From JAIVJN01 sp036732565 (GTDB lineage: Bacteria > Acidobacteriota > Vicinamibacteria > Vicinamibacterales > UBA2999): a stretch of 7,542 nucleotides of DNA. Within the stretch, counting starts at the first letter, position 1; each line of letters starts with the position of its first letter. The stretch is from NCBI GenBank assembly GCA_036732565.1, contig DAINCF010000353.1, positions 1-7,542 of the forward strand, in the 5' to 3' direction. Positions 1 through 6,436 of this stretch are shown piece by piece. The notes beneath the pieces were generated by a model that was given only the letters and a program-made list of their open reading frames with translations, ran no database searches and was not told where the DNA came from. The translations under genes and the position numbers were made by a program.

Positions 1-685
1 CGGTGTGCTGCGCTTCGACCAGCCGCCGCGCAATCGTCTCGCGCCGCTTCGTCATCCGCTGACGTTCTTCGCGCCGCTCGCCTGCGGCTCGCTTCGCCGG
101 TGCCTGGGCCCTGCCTTCCGGGCTTTCAGGGCGCTTCGGCGACGTCTCGCCGGCGCGCGTGGCGACCTCCGCGCGAGCGGAGGCGGATGCGGGGGCGGCG
201 CCTTTGACGAACGTCTGCACGTCCTGCTTGGTGATGCGCCCGCCGCTGCCGGTGGCCTTGACGGATTCGAGTTGCACGTCGTGCTCGCGGGCGATGTTGC
301 GGGCGGTCGGTGTGGCACGCGGCGGTTCCGTTGCCGCCGGCTTGGGTACGGGTGCCGCGGCATTGGCCTCGGTGGTGACGGCCGGTGGTAGGGGCGCCTC
401 GCGAGGCGCCCCTACGGGTGTCGGTGCCGGTGCTTCGCTGGGCGCCTCGGCCGGATCCAACACGGCCAGCACCTCGCCCACCTTCACGTCTTCGCCTTCT
501 CCGTGCTTGATGCTGCTGATCACGCCTGGGCTGTCCGCGCTGACCTCGAGATCGATCTTCTCGGTTTCCAGCTCCACGAGGGGCTCGCCGGCCGCGACGC
601 GATCCCCTTGCTTCTTGAGCCACTTCGCGACGCGCGCTTCGACCACCGATTCGCCCAGCTCGGGCACGACCACGTTTGTAGACAT
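1..685 (-). CDS. sucB: Dihydrolipoamide succinyltransferase (E2 of 2-oxoglutarate dehydrogenase), 5' part
   Basis: E2 core of the 2-oxoglutarate dehydrogenase complex: its lipoyl arm takes the succinyl group from E1 and passes it to CoA, in the cytoplasm. The frame is open from ATG at 685 to the left window edge, giving 228 residues without the end of the gene. Residues 1-77 are a biotinyl/lipoyl domain starting VVVPELGESV, with the lipoylated lysine K43 in ETEKIDLEV. An Ala/Pro-rich linker spans about 78-122. The peripheral E1/E3-binding domain is at about 123-160 (TARNIAREHDV, GSGGRITKQDV). A second flexible linker follows, and the catalytic domain opens at about 210 with RMTKRRETIARRLVEAQ. 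The active-site HxxxD is beyond the edge. A GAAGAG stretch 4 nt before the ATG serves as ribosome binding site. It lies 45 bp downstream of sucA, which decides for the succinyl rather than the acetyl enzyme. A 28-bp palindrome is embedded in frame in the first linker. Confidence 0.93.
   Translation of the reverse strand, partial: MSTNVVVPELGESVVEARVAKWLKKQGDRVAAGEPLVELETEKIDLEVSADSPGVISSIKHGEGEDVKVGEVLAVLDPAEAPSEAPAPTPVGAPREAPLPPAVTTEANAAAPVPKPAATEPPRATPTARNIAREHDVQLESVKATGSGGRITKQDVQTFVKGAAPASASARAEVATRAGETSPKRPESPEGRAQAPAKRAAGERREERQRMTKRRETIARRLVEAQHT
388..415. repeat. REP-like 28-bp perfect palindrome inside sucB
   Basis: Every base from 388 to 415 pairs with its partner; the centre is CTCGCGAG and both ends read GTAG/CTAC. 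On the minus strand the element begins with CGTAG, the foot shared by the other repeats in this window. It is translated in the sucB frame as residues 91-99 plus one base of codon 100 (VGAPREAPL), within the Ala/Pro-rich linker between the lipoyl and E1/E3-binding domains. As RNA it could form a very stable hairpin inside the message. The palindrome is directly visible; assignment to the REP class is inferred from the foot, the length and the sister copies. Confidence 0.75.
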
Positions 686-689
686 ACGT

Positions 690-695
690 CTCTTC
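690..695 (-). promoter_or_regulatory. Ribosome binding site of sucB
   Basis: GAAGAG on the minus strand, 4 nt before the sucB ATG. It is a moderate Shine-Dalgarno match and lies immediately downstream of the hairpin at 698-724, so the leader of sucB is only a few unpaired bases between hairpin and start codon. Confidence 0.5.
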
Positions 696-697
696 GG

Positions 698-725
698 GTA
701 GAGGCGGGGCTTCACCCCGCCTACG
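698..725 (-). repeat. REP-like hairpin between sucA and sucB
   Basis: On the minus strand this starts CGTAG, followed by an 8-bp stem (715-722 with 702-709, AGGCGGGG on the plus strand) and a 5-base loop at 710-714. The outer GTAG/CTAC ends can also pair if two bases bulge. It fills most of the 45-bp sucA-sucB gap, ending about 3 bases upstream of the sucB ribosome binding site. There is no T-tract after the stem, so it does not look like an intrinsic terminator. In this position it could stabilise upstream mRNA or lower sucB translation relative to sucA; that role is inferred. Confidence 0.72.
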
Positions 726-730
726 AGTGC

Positions 731-3577
731 CTAGACTTGTTTCGACAACACGCGATCCATCTCGCGCGCTTCGCTCTTGTCCTCGAATGCGCGCTCCACG
801 ATCGCTTTCTGGTTCAGCCCGTGCCACGTGGCGGATCCTTCCGACGGGCTCGAGTTGCGGGCGCGGCCGATGTAGCGCAGCGGCCACCGGCCGTCGATCA
901 GCTGCTCCAGCAGCGGCCGCGCGAACTCCCACGCGCCGATGTTCTCCGGTTCTTCCTGCACCCAGCAGACGTCGCGCAGCTTCGGGTAGCGATCCAGCAC
1001 CGCGCGGATCTCCTCGGTCGGGAACGGGTAGAGCTGCTCGACGCGGGCGACGGCCACCGATTGGTTGCCTTTGCGCGCCTCGCTCGACACGAGATCGACG
1101 TAGACCTTGCCGCTGCACAGCACCAGCCGCCTTGCCTTCGCCGGCTGCGTCGCCTGCTCGTCGTCGATGACGAGCTGGAAACGGCCCTCGGCGAGCTCGC
1201 GTGGGGCCGAAGCCGTCAACGGATGGCGCAGCAGGCTCTTCGGCGTGAGCACGACCAGCGGCAGGGGGTCCGTCTGCAGGAGCAGCGCTTGACGACGAAG
1301 CAGGTGGAAGTACTGCGCGGCCGTGGTGCAGTTGGCGATGCGCATGTTCAAGTCGGCGGCCGCCTGCAGGAAGCGCTCGACGCGCGCGCTCGAGTGATCG
1401 GGCCCCTGGCCCTCGTAGCCATGCGGCAGCAAGAGCACGAGCGACGGCGTCAACCCCCACTTCGCGCGACCCGAGGTGATGAACTCGTCGATCACCACCT
1501 GCGCGCCGTTGATGAAGTCGCCGTATTGCGCTTCCCAGAGCACGAGGCGGCTGGGCTCCTGGATGTTGTAACCGAGCTCGAAGCCGACCGCCGCGTTCTC
1601 GGAGAGCGCGCTGTTGTGAATCTCGAACGACGCCTTCGCCTGCCGCAACGTCTGGAGCGGAATGTGCTCGTCGCCGGTGACGGCATCGTGATACACCGCG
1701 TGGCGCTGGCTGAACGTGCCGCGCTCGACGTCTTCACCGGTGAATCGGATGGCGGTGCCGTCGGCGAGGATCGACGCCAGTGCGAGCTCTTCGCCGGCCG
1801 CCCAGTCGACGGTGCGCTCATCGGCGGACGCGAACATCACCCGCCGGCGCTCGCGTCCGCGCTCGAGCTTGCGATGCACGGCGAAGCCCTCGGGAACCTG
1901 CAGCAGCTCCTCGTTGAGCAGGGACAAGCGATCGAGCGGCACCGCGGTCTGGACACGCCGGGCCGCGCCACCCGGCGGCTCCACTGGCACGGGCGGCACG
2001 TAATCCTGTTCGGGCTTGAGGCTGGCGTAGGTGCGTTCCAGTTCCGACAAGTGCGCCTTGTTCAAGTCGTCGACCGCATCCTGCGCGATCACGGCGCGGT
2101 CCATGAGCTCGCGCGCGTAGATCTCACGAACGGTCGGGTGGGTGGCGATGAGTTGATACAGGGTCGGTTGCGTGAAGGCCGGCTCGTCGCCTTCGTTGTG
2201 GCCGTAGCGTCGGTAGCCGACGAGATCGATCAGGAAATCGAGTTGGAATCGCTGTCGATACGCCCAGGCCAGTCGCGCCGCTTCGAGACACGCGACGGGA
2301 TCGTCGGCGTTGGCGTGCACGATGGGGATCTTGAAGCCGCGGGCCAGCCCGCTCGCGTAGCTCGTGCTGTACGACTCGCGCGGCTCCGCCGTGAACCCCA
2401 GTTGGTTGTTGGCGATCACGTGGATGATGCCGCCCACCTCGTAGGCATCGAGGCGCGACAGGTTCAGCGTCTCCGCGACGACGCCTTGTCCGGGGAACGC
2501 CGCGTCTCCGTGGATCAGAATCGCCAGCACCTGATCCTTGCGGAAGCGTGGCTCGCCGGGCGCGTCCACCAGCGACGCCGCCGCGCGGGCCATGCCGTTG
2601 AGCACCGGATCGACGGCCTCCAGATGACTGGGATTTGGCGGCATCGAGATGACCAGCGACTCGGGCCGGTCCGCCTTCGCGACGGCTGCGGCGGACAAGT
2701 CCCGACCGCCCTCGAACCGCGCGCCGGCGTGATACTTCACGTCGCCCATCCACCCGAGGTCGATCCGCCACGATTTCGTGAACAGGGGATCCTTGAACTC
2801 GGCGAGAATCTGCGCGTACGGCTTCTGCAGGATGTGCGCGAGCACGTTGAGCCGGCCGCGATGCGCCATCGCGATCATCACGTGCTTGACGCCGGCAGCC
2901 GCGGCGTCCGCGATGATCTCGTCGAGGACCGGGATCATCATGTCCAGGCCTTCGATGGAGAAGCGCGTCTTGCCGGGGAACGTGCGGTGCAGGAAGCGCT
3001 CGAAGGTCTCGACTTCGGTGAGTCGTTCCAGCAGGTTGAGCTCGTTGATCGGATCCGTGGGTGGGCGAAACTGCCGCGACTCCACCGCGTGGCGCAGCCA
3101 CACGCGCTCTTCGGGAACGAAGATGTGGTTGTAGTCGTGACCGACGGTGCCACAGTAGATGGCGCGCAGCCGTTCGATGGCTGCGAACGCGTTCGCCGCG
3201 CCTTCGGCCGCGGGACCGCCCACCAGGCTGGCCGGCAACCGCTTCAGCGTGTCCGTCGTCAACCCATGCGCTTGTGGGTTGAGGGCGGGATCGCCGACCG
3301 GATCGTGAAAGCCGATCGGATCGAGATGGGCGGCGAGGTGGCCGAACCGACGAAGCGCGCCCGTCAGCTTCGAGACCGCCAGCACCGCGGCGAGGTCGGC
3401 TGCGGCCGGCGTCGATTGCGGCGCGTCCTGTCGAGGGCCCGTGTCCGTGGCAGGTGCCCACGTCGAGAACGCCACGCGTGTCGCCTCGTCAACCGACCCG
3501 GGATCCCGCAGGTAGCGCTCGTACAGCTCGTACACATACCCGGCATTGGCCCCGGTAAACTGGTCCCACGGGTTCAT
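731..3577 (-). CDS. sucA: 2-oxoglutarate dehydrogenase E1 component
   Basis: Thiamine-diphosphate-dependent E1, which decarboxylates 2-oxoglutarate and transfers the succinyl group to the lipoyl arm of SucB in the TCA cycle. It is 948 aa, close to the roughly 930 aa of enterobacterial SucA. The N-terminal E2-contact region starts with WDQFTGANAGYVYELYERYL, followed by a Pro/Ala linker at about 40-60. Visible motifs are MAHRGRLNVL at 237-246 (catalytic His239), NPSHLEAV at 315-322, the ThDP/Mg motif from GDAAFPGQG (357-365) to NNQLGF (390-395), GHNEGDEP at 459-466, the transketolase-type pyrimidine domain with LWEAQYGDFINGAQ at 680-693, and LPHGYEGQGPDHSSAR at 717-732. The C-terminal domain ends with a typical GRARNSSPSEG stretch at 904-914. 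The ATG at 3577 is chosen because the conserved N-terminus begins there and an in-frame stop lies shortly upstream. AAAGG sits only 2 nt before the ATG, an unusually tight spacing. sucB follows after 45 bp. No key residue appears to be missing. Confidence 0.97.
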   Translation of the reverse strand: MNPWDQFTGANAGYVYELYERYLRDPGSVDEATRVAFSTWAPATDTGPRQDAPQSTPAAADLAAVLAVSKLTGALRRFGHLAAHLDPIGFHDPVGDPALNPQAHGLTTDTLKRLPASLVGGPAAEGAANAFAAIERLRAIYCGTVGHDYNHIFVPEERVWLRHAVESRQFRPPTDPINELNLLERLTEVETFERFLHRTFPGKTRFSIEGLDMMIPVLDEIIADAAAAGVKHVMIAMAHRGRLNVLAHILQKPYAQILAEFKDPLFTKSWRIDLGWMGDVKYHAGARFEGGRDLSAAAVAKADRPESLVISMPPNPSHLEAVDPVLNGMARAAASLVDAPGEPRFRKDQVLAILIHGDAAFPGQGVVAETLNLSRLDAYEVGGIIHVIANNQLGFTAEPRESYSTSYASGLARGFKIPIVHANADDPVACLEAARLAWAYRQRFQLDFLIDLVGYRRYGHNEGDEPAFTQPTLYQLIATHPTVREIYARELMDRAVIAQDAVDDLNKAHLSELERTYASLKPEQDYVPPVPVEPPGGAARRVQTAVPLDRLSLLNEELLQVPEGFAVHRKLERGRERRRVMFASADERTVDWAAGEELALASILADGTAIRFTGEDVERGTFSQRHAVYHDAVTGDEHIPLQTLRQAKASFEIHNSALSENAAVGFELGYNIQEPSRLVLWEAQYGDFINGAQVVIDEFITSGRAKWGLTPSLVLLLPHGYEGQGPDHSSARVERFLQAAADLNMRIANCTTAAQYFHLLRRQALLLQTDPLPLVVLTPKSLLRHPLTASAPRELAEGRFQLVIDDEQATQPAKARRLVLCSGKVYVDLVSSEARKGNQSVAVARVEQLYPFPTEEIRAVLDRYPKLRDVCWVQEEPENIGAWEFARPLLEQLIDGRWPLRYIGRARNSSPSEGSATWHGLNQKAIVERAFEDKSEAREMDRVLSKQV

Positions 3578-3664
3578 AACCTTTCTAGTGTAATCCAGCG
3601 ATCCCGCTCATGACTGCGGTGACCAACACAGATGAGATTTGGGCATAGGAGACCCCAAACGCTG
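3578..3664. promoter_or_regulatory. Divergent intergenic region between sucA and the DUF4760-like gene
   Basis: These 87 bp must hold the control signals for both sucA (minus) and the small plus-strand gene, unless transcription comes from further away. Two -10-like hexamers overlap: TGTAAT on plus at 3589-3594 and TACACT on minus at 3592-3587. I find no convincing -35 partner at standard spacing for either, so the promoter calls are weak. No operator-like inverted repeat stands out. If the minus hexamer is real, the sucA transcript would begin only a few bases before the ATG. Confidence 0.35.
3647..3651 (+). promoter_or_regulatory. Ribosome binding site that decides the start at 3665
   Basis: AGGAG on the plus strand, 13 nt before the ATG at 3665. 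The alternative in-frame ATG at 3632 has no purine-rich stretch in front of it, and the AGGAG would then lie inside the coding sequence. The spacing is slightly long but this is the only good Shine-Dalgarno match here. Confidence 0.5.
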
Positions 3665-4099
3665 ATGACGAGAGCGACCTACGACGATGCGAATCTGGTG
3701 TTGCGGCTGTACGACATGCGGCGTGAGGAGCGCCTGCGCAAGGCCCGGACGTGGTTCACCGCACACTTCAAGATCAAGACCTTCGATGAGTTGACGAAGC
3801 TCGCGCCGAGCGGCTCCGACGAGAACGCGTACTATCGGATGGTCATCACCTACTGGGACATGGTGGCCTCGTTCATCACCGGCGGCGTTCTGGACAAGGA
3901 GCTCTTCTTCCAGAGCGGTCGCGAGCTGCTGCTGGTCTGGGAGCGCGTGAAGGACGTGCTGCCCGAGATCCGCGAGCGCTACAAGGACCCGATGCTCTAC
4001 GGTCATCTCGAGCAAGTGGGTAACGAATTTGCGCACTATTTCCAGACCAGAAGCGGCGACGAAGCGTATCAAGCGTTCCTGAAGCGGATCGGAAAATAG
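3665..4099 (+). CDS. Small helical protein, DUF4760-like, unknown function
   Basis: 144-aa protein if it starts at ATG 3665; the in-frame ATG at 3632 would add 11 residues (MRFGHRRPQTL) that look unlike a natural N-terminus. There is no signal peptide and no membrane segment, so it is probably cytoplasmic. The sequence reads as mostly helical and mixed-charge: a basic segment RREERLRKARTWF at 19-31, then an aromatic core with YYRMVITYWDMVASFITGG at 56-74, then LDKELFFQSGRELLLVWERV at 76-95. The pattern resembles the DUF4760 family of conserved hypothetical proteins, many of which are short and helical; this is from memory of family style. No catalytic or metal-binding motif is visible. It stands alone on the plus strand, divergent from sucA and convergent with the Omp85 gene, so context gives no function. 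Confidence 0.8.
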   Translation: MTRATYDDANLVLRLYDMRREERLRKARTWFTAHFKIKTFDELTKLAPSGSDENAYYRMVITYWDMVASFITGGVLDKELFFQSGRELLLVWERVKDVLPEIRERYKDPMLYGHLEQVGNEFAHYFQTRSGDEAYQAFLKRIGK

Positions 4100-4106
4100 C
4101 CTGGTC

Positions 4107-4188
4107 GGGCAGGCCTGAAGGCCTGCGCTACGTACTATGCGACGAGCGTCGGTGGAATCGTACGTAGCGCAGGCCTTCAGGTCTGCCC
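4107..4188. repeat. BIME-like pair of inverted REP hairpins between convergent genes
   Basis: Two 29-bp arms, 4107-4135 and 4160-4188, are inverted copies with a single mismatch, separated by a 24-bp spacer. Each arm is itself a hairpin: 8-bp stems GCAGGCCT/AGGCCTGC at 4109-4126 and the same stem with one G-T mismatch at 4169-4186. Both carry the CGTAG foot facing the spacer. The unit begins 7 bases after the stop of the plus-strand gene and ends 16 bases before the stop of the minus-strand Omp85 gene, so it fills the 105-bp gap between convergent genes. It could act as a bidirectional transcription barrier or 3'-end stabiliser, but there is no T-tract. Two REPs in opposite orientation around a short spacer is the standard BIME layout. 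Confidence 0.8.
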
Positions 4189-4204
4189 TCGCCACTCGGG
4201 GGCC

Positions 4205-5446
4205 TCAGAACTTGACTCCCAACGTGACGTGCGCGCGGGCCTTGCCGTTCTCGGCCCACGCGATGTCGACGCCGGCGACGAACGCGGTGAGGCTGAGGAA
4301 CGCACCACCGCCGATGCCGTGGGACCACTGCTGATCGACCAACCGTTCGCCGTTCTGCCAGACCGTGCCGAGATCCACGAACGCCTTGACGCCGAGCCGC
4401 CCAACGGACAGCGGCGAGGTCAGCGGCATGCGGAGCTCCGCCGACGCCAGCGCCAAGTTGTCGCCGACCGCGGTTCCGGCCCGATAGCCGCGCAGCGTCG
4501 AGCCGCCGCCGAGCAGTCGTTGCTCGTACGCAGGCAGCGGCGCGGAGACACGATCGAGACCGATGCCCAGCGCGAGCACCGCGGGTCCGAACAACCCGAG
4601 GTAACCGTCGACATCGCTCGTCCAGCGGTTGATGCCGTCGCGGCCGTCGAAATCCAGCCGCTCCCAGCCGCCTTGCGCATAAAGCGCGTTGCGCGGGAAT
4701 ACCGGATCGCGCCGCGTGTCGAGCGTCAGGCGCGCCCCGAACGCGCGATGCGAGTCGTCGAGATCGTCGAAGGTGACGTTGGCCACGCGCGCCGTCGCGC
4801 CCGCGGTCAGCCATGGCGTCAACACGCGATCGACACCGACGGAGACACTACGGCGCGTGTCGCCGATCTCGTAGAACGGATTCTCCCGTCGCTTCAGCGC
4901 CACCGCGCCGAAGACGCGGCTGAGGATGGGGCCGCTGAGGCTGCGCTCGATCTCGACCGCGGCCTGCCGTTCGCCACCCCACGATAGCGGGATCGAGATG
5001 CGACTGCGTGGCCCGATGGCATCGACCAAGCTCACGCGCGCGCCGTAGGTGAAGCCGTAGCCATCCTCGAAGGCGAGGATGGGCGCGAACATCGATTGCC
5101 CGAGCAGCCGTCCGAGCGGGCCTGGGATGATGCCGTCGGGACTGGTGCCCGGGCGTTCGTCCACGAGAATGACGACCAGGATCTGCGACGGATCGTCGAT
5201 CGATCGAAAGCGCTTCAGGACCTCGACGCGCTCGAAGCGGCCGCTGGCCTGCAGGCGTTGCGCCGCCTCCTGCAGCGACTGCTCGATGAACGGCGCATCG
5301 ATGGCGAGCCCTGCCAGACCCAGGATGATGTCATCCGGCGTGGCGTGGTTCCCGTGCACGCGGATCTCGACGACCCGCTCAGCCGCGACCGGCGATTGGA
5401 TCGGCGGCGCAACCAGCGCTGCGACGAGAAGCACGCACGCCAGCAT
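4205..5446 (-). CDS. Omp85/BamA-superfamily outer-membrane protein with a single POTRA domain
   Basis: Predicted 16-strand outer-membrane barrel of the Omp85 superfamily, which handles protein insertion, secretion or transport at the outer membrane; the substrate is unknown. It is 413 aa. Residues 1-22 are a hydrophobic signal-like segment (MLACVLLVAALVAPP), odd in having no Lys or Arg before the core. One POTRA domain lies at about 25-98 (IRVHGNHATPDD, LQASGRFERVEV, VVILVDERPG). The barrel follows from about 125, with DTRRDPVFPRNALYA at 243-257 matching the family's D-x-RD-x-x-F-P motif, and GGGSTLRGYRAG at 313-324 carrying the loop-6 RGY signature. The chain ends in VTLGVKF, with the terminal Phe expected of a barrel. 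BamA has five POTRAs, TamA three and FhaC two, so this is a reduced form. The start lies 2 nt after the stop of the LolA-like gene, with AAGGTG upstream as ribosome binding site, indicating coupling. The superfamily call is firm; the role is not. Confidence 0.88.
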   Translation of the reverse strand: MLACVLLVAALVAPPIQSPVAAERVVEIRVHGNHATPDDIILGLAGLAIDAPFIEQSLQEAAQRLQASGRFERVEVLKRFRSIDDPSQILVVILVDERPGTSPDGIIPGPLGRLLGQSMFAPILAFEDGYGFTYGARVSLVDAIGPRSRISIPLSWGGERQAAVEIERSLSGPILSRVFGAVALKRRENPFYEIGDTRRSVSVGVDRVLTPWLTAGATARVANVTFDDLDDSHRAFGARLTLDTRRDPVFPRNALYAQGGWERLDFDGRDGINRWTSDVDGYLGLFGPAVLALGIGLDRVSAPLPAYEQRLLGGGSTLRGYRAGTAVGDNLALASAELRMPLTSPLSVGRLGVKAFVDLGTVWQNGERLVDQQWSHGIGGGAFLSLTAFVAGVDIAWAENGKARAHVTLGVKF

Positions 5447-5448
5447 GA

Positions 5449-6402
5449 CTACTTCACCTTGTAGGTGACGTCTGCCTGCTTGTAGTCGTGATAGCTGACG
5501 TCGTACGTCGCCTCCACCGACCCTATCGCCATCGTCATCGTGAATCGGCCGGTGATGTCGCGCGGCAGCCAGACCGCGGGGAAGGCTTCGGCCATGCGCA
5601 TGGACGCGATCAGCGAATCGACGCGCACCAGGGCGCGTCCGGGAAGAAAGTCCCAGTCGACGTTGTCGAACGTGTACTTCAGGATCTGATGCGTCGCGGG
5701 CGCCACCCACAGGGTGACGAGCGATGACTTGTTGATCTTTTCTTCGACTTGATCGTCGCGCTCGCGCAGCCTGCGGTTCGGTCGTGTGCGTCCTTCGCTG
5801 AAGAGCAGTTGCGGGTAGTACTCGATCCGCAGCATCTCGATGCCGTCGACGGTCTCCCGACCGACCAGACCATAGCGGCCCGGCTCGAACTTGAAGCGGA
5901 GGAAGTACGCCGCCTGCACGAACTGCGGCTCGATGCCCTGACGCACGACGTCCTCGACCGGCGTCTCCGACGCCTCGGGCGCGGCGACCGAGGTCTGTGC
6001 CCCTTGCCCTTGCGCGTCGCGCCCGGCACGGCGCGCCTCGCGTCGTTTTTCCCGGGCCACCCATTCGGCTTCGTAGCGTCGCCGCTCGCCGTCGCCAATC
6101 TGCACGCCGTCGGCGCGCAGCGGACTGCGCACGAAGTAGCCCTGACGGATGAACCAGGTGTAGTCGCGCTCGAAGCCGTACAGGCGACGCTGGTCCGGCC
6201 CGATCAGCTCGAAGCGCTCGCGCTCCCCGAGGACGTACTGCTGCAGCTTCTTCCAGTTCTCGTCGCGTCGGGCCAGGACGCGACCCATGAACGCGTCGAG
6301 ATCGGCAGGCGGTGCGGTGGCTGGCGGACTTTGCGCGTCGAGGCCGATCAGCATCGCGGCCCCGAACGTAAGCGTCAACCACGTGAGCGACGTGACTCTC
6401 AC
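5449..6402 (-). CDS. Secreted periplasmic protein, LolA/lipoprotein-sorting-like
   Basis: 317-aa exported protein of uncertain function. A GTG start at 6402 is preceded by GAGGGGG with 4-nt spacing. Residues 1-23 form a signal peptide with an early Arg, a hydrophobic core TWLTLTFGAAMLIGL and an Ala-x-Ser-type cleavage zone near 23-25; there is no lipobox Cys, so it should be soluble in the periplasm. Residues about 35-95 hold charged and aromatic segments (ENWKKLQQYVLGERERFEL). A basic, low-complexity stretch lies at about 108-148 (RREARRAGRDAQGQGAQ). The C-terminal half is beta-rich with the rhythm of LolA-like folds: VDGIEMLRIEYYP at 185-197, VTLWVAPATHQILKYTF at 229-245, and ALVRVDSLIASMRMAEAFPA at 257-276 followed by VWLPRDITGRFTM. 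Its stop is 2 nt from the Omp85 start, so the two products are probably made together and may interact at the outer membrane. The fold assignment is an impression from pattern; function is inferred only from the neighbour. Confidence 0.8.
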   Translation of the reverse strand: MRVTSLTWLTLTFGAAMLIGLDAQSPPATAPPADLDAFMGRVLARRDENWKKLQQYVLGERERFELIGPDQRRLYGFERDYTWFIRQGYFVRSPLRADGVQIGDGERRRYEAEWVAREKRREARRAGRDAQGQGAQTSVAAPEASETPVEDVVRQGIEPQFVQAAYFLRFKFEPGRYGLVGRETVDGIEMLRIEYYPQLLFSEGRTRPNRRLRERDDQVEEKINKSSLVTLWVAPATHQILKYTFDNVDWDFLPGRALVRVDSLIASMRMAEAFPAVWLPRDITGRFTMTMAIGSVEATYDVSYHDYKQADVTYKVK

Positions 6403-6406
6403 GTGA

Positions 6407-6413
6407 CCCCCTC
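6407..6413 (-). promoter_or_regulatory. Ribosome binding site of the LolA-like gene
   Basis: GAGGGGG on the minus strand, 4 nt before the GTG at 6402. This is the strongest Shine-Dalgarno match in the window and supports GTG as the start, since no ATG in frame precedes the signal peptide. It lies in the 34-bp gap after the amidohydrolase stop. Confidence 0.6.
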
Positions 6414-6436
6414 AGACCAACAGGAAACAGGCAGGG

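Noticed and set aside
126..1460. A 444-codon minus-strand frame spanning sucB and the end of sucA
   Set aside because: Out of frame with both recognised genes, extremely Arg/Gly/Ala-rich, no motifs. The true sucB frame opens at 685 and runs off the window edge.
503..3613. A 1036-codon open frame on the plus strand, antisense to all of sucA
   Set aside because: It mirrors the codon structure of sucA in a GC-rich genome, shows long Arg/His/Gln-rich sequence with no domain motif, runs through the repeat at 698-725, and has no ribosome binding site. sucA on the other strand is unambiguous.
3608..4195. A 195-codon minus-strand frame opposite the DUF4760-like gene
   Set aside because: Its N-terminus is just the translated inverted repeats (DLKACATY and GLQACPT strings), a common artefact of these palindromes; the plus-strand frame has the coherent protein.
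4100..4204. The convergent-gap hairpins considered as a miniature insertion element (MITE) with target duplication
   Set aside because: No direct repeat flanks the pair, and the internal hairpins with CGTAG feet fit the REP/BIME layout better than terminal inverted repeats of a DDE-type element.
5447..6382. The Omp85 frame stays open upstream through the LolA-like gene, as if one 725-aa protein
   Set aside because: The upstream portion is Arg-rich low-complexity sequence in a different frame of the LolA-like gene. The signal-like segment and coupled spacing at 5446 mark the real start.
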